From assembly GCA_026122915.1 (NCBI GenBank), contig JAGIXO010000102.1, positions 1-5,699 of the forward strand: a stretch of 5,699 nucleotides of DNA. Direction: 5' to 3'. Below the pieces are notes generated by a model. The model was given only the letters and a program-made list of their open reading frames with translations. It was not told where the DNA came from and did not search any database. Of this stretch, positions 5,196-5,699 are shown piece by piece (positions within the stretch are counted from its first letter, which is position 1; each line of letters opens with the position of its first letter). The stretch comes from Candidatus Electronema nielsenii (lineage in GTDB: Bacteria; Desulfobacterota; Desulfobulbia; Desulfobulbales; Desulfobulbaceae). The position numbers were made by a program, and so were the translations under genes.

Positions 5196-5232
5196 CGCAT
5201 CTCACCAAGGACATTCAACCAGCAGGATGAGC

Positions 5233-5442
5233 ATGGAACTTTCAATCAGTGATGACAAGACCAAGGAGCTTCTTACCGAAGTGATGATCGAGCTGCTCCG
5301 CACCAAGCGCGACTTAATCCGCGACATCCTCATGGAGGCTCTGGAAGAAGTCGGCTTGGCCAACGCCATTGCCGAAGGACGGACGAACGAGTTTGTCTCA
5401 GAGGAGGAAGTCTTCACACTTCTTGAACGGGCAGCAGAATGA
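5233..5442 (+). CDS. Type II antitoxin, partner of a RelE/ParE-like toxin
   Basis: A 69-residue acidic protein expected to bind and neutralise the toxin encoded next and to repress its own operon. It begins MELSISDDKTKELLTEVMIE and is mostly helical. The C-terminal part contains GLANAIAEGR (41-50) and EFVSEEEVFTLLE, a pattern I associate with short antitoxins of RelE-family pairs, where the second half wraps the toxin. No ribbon-helix-helix or helix-turn-helix motif is obvious, so the DNA-binding part is uncertain. Start: AGGA (5224-5227) lies 5 bases before the ATG at 5233. The in-frame ATG at 5227 falls on the Shine-Dalgarno itself and is rejected. The stop overlaps the toxin start as ATGA, so translation is coupled. 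A repeat array of palindromes lies directly upstream and may serve as operator. Confidence 0.75.
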   Translation: MELSISDDKTKELLTEVMIELLRTKRDLIRDILMEALEEVGLANAIAEGRTNEFVSEEEVFTLLERAAE

Positions 5443-5699
5443 ACGTCCAGTTTGAGGTCAAGTTCACAAAAGACCTGAAGCAGATAAGTGACGGCAGGCT
5501 GCTGAAGGCGGTCAAAGAGCTTATTCTTGCCTGCAAAGAGGCGGAAAGCCTGACTGCGATCAGCCAAGTGAAAAAGCTGAAAGGATATGACACGTTCTAC
5601 CGTGTCCGCATCGGCGACTACAGGATTGGGCTGGAGCTTGCCAAGGACGGGCTGATCTTTGTCCGCTGCCTGCATCGGAAAGAAATCTACAGATATAGT
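5439..5699 (+). CDS. RelE/ParE-family toxin (cut by the window edge)
   Basis: Eighty-seven codons are present and no stop occurs before the window ends, so the gene is partial at its 3' end. Little is probably missing, because the fold is essentially complete. The family is clear from VKKLKGYDTFYRVRIGDYR (44-62), then IGLELAKDGLIFVRCLHRKEIYRY (63-86). These are the central beta-strands and the C-terminal HR-x-EIY-x-Y end of RelE/ParE toxins. The N-terminal MNVQFEVKFTKDLKQI and following helices are also typical. RelE members cut mRNA in the ribosomal A site, while ParE members poison gyrase. I cannot tell which from the sequence, but K45, R55, R62 and the C-terminal HR/Y residues are compatible with a RelE-like RNase. 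The start overlaps the antitoxin stop. Confidence 0.85.
   Translation, partial: MNVQFEVKFTKDLKQISDGRLLKAVKELILACKEAESLTAISQVKKLKGYDTFYRVRIGDYRIGLELAKDGLIFVRCLHRKEIYRYS

Noticed and set aside
4235..5245. Minus-strand open frame of 336 codons opposite the LRR gene
   Set aside because: It is a shadow of the 69-base repeats. The product is a periodic, Gln-rich sequence with 23-residue spacing, and it spans the LRR end, the palindromic array and the antitoxin start, with no family features.
5202..5675. Minus-strand frame of 157 codons opposite the toxin-antitoxin genes
   Set aside because: The plus-strand pair has clear family motifs, a good Shine-Dalgarno and an ATGA overlap. The antisense product is a low-complexity Ser/Arg shadow.

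Overview
The window reads as chromosomal DNA of a moderate-GC (roughly half GC by eye) Gram-negative bacterium. The S21 protein, the long ThyX, the leucine-rich-repeat (LRR) protein, the many palindromic repeats and the RelE-type toxin module together suggest a Desulfobacterota/Desulfobulbales-like (cable-bacterium-like) or similarly repeat-rich genome. This taxonomic guess is tentative and is an inference only.

Layout. Positions 24-2101 hold a minus-strand operon. It runs pgsA (phosphatidylglycerophosphate synthase), then thyX (flavin-dependent thymidylate synthase) with a 4-base ATGA overlap, then, about 20 bases later, a visibly more AT-rich gene for a small two-helix membrane protein. That protein resembles the TRADD-N-associated membrane domain proteins of bacterial conflict systems. 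Divergent from pgsA is a short plus-strand gene (2396-2740) for a secreted protein of unknown function. Facing it is rpsU (30S protein S21) at 2889-3083 on the minus strand, with a good promoter (3155-3183) and a clear intrinsic terminator (2840-2874).

From about 3347 the window is accessory in character. A sigma70-like promoter leads into a roughly 110-base leader carrying two adjacent palindromes. The second is a perfect 26-base palindrome that supplies both the Shine-Dalgarno sequence and the ATG of a large LRR gene (3491-4909, 19 LRR units of 23 residues).

The LRR frame stops at a site with the layout of the bacterial prfB (RF2) programmed +1 frameshift: AGGAG, three bases, CTT TGA. The +1 frame stays open for 42 more codons with the same C-ending codon bias, and would append a basic, amphipathic tail. 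Its stop overlaps the ATG of a 51-codon small ORF, again as ATGA. That small ORF runs into a degenerate 23-base tandem array of imperfect palindromes, which also folds into one large inverted repeat (5083-5192).

The array lies just upstream of a type II toxin-antitoxin pair: an antitoxin (5233-5442) and a RelE/ParE-like toxin (5439 to the window edge), overlapping by ATGA. The array could be the operator of the pair, a mobile palindromic repeat, or both.

The most interesting parts are the possible recoding site at the end of the LRR gene, the palindrome used as a start site, the 23-base array before the toxin-antitoxin module, and the conflict-type membrane protein appended to a housekeeping operon.
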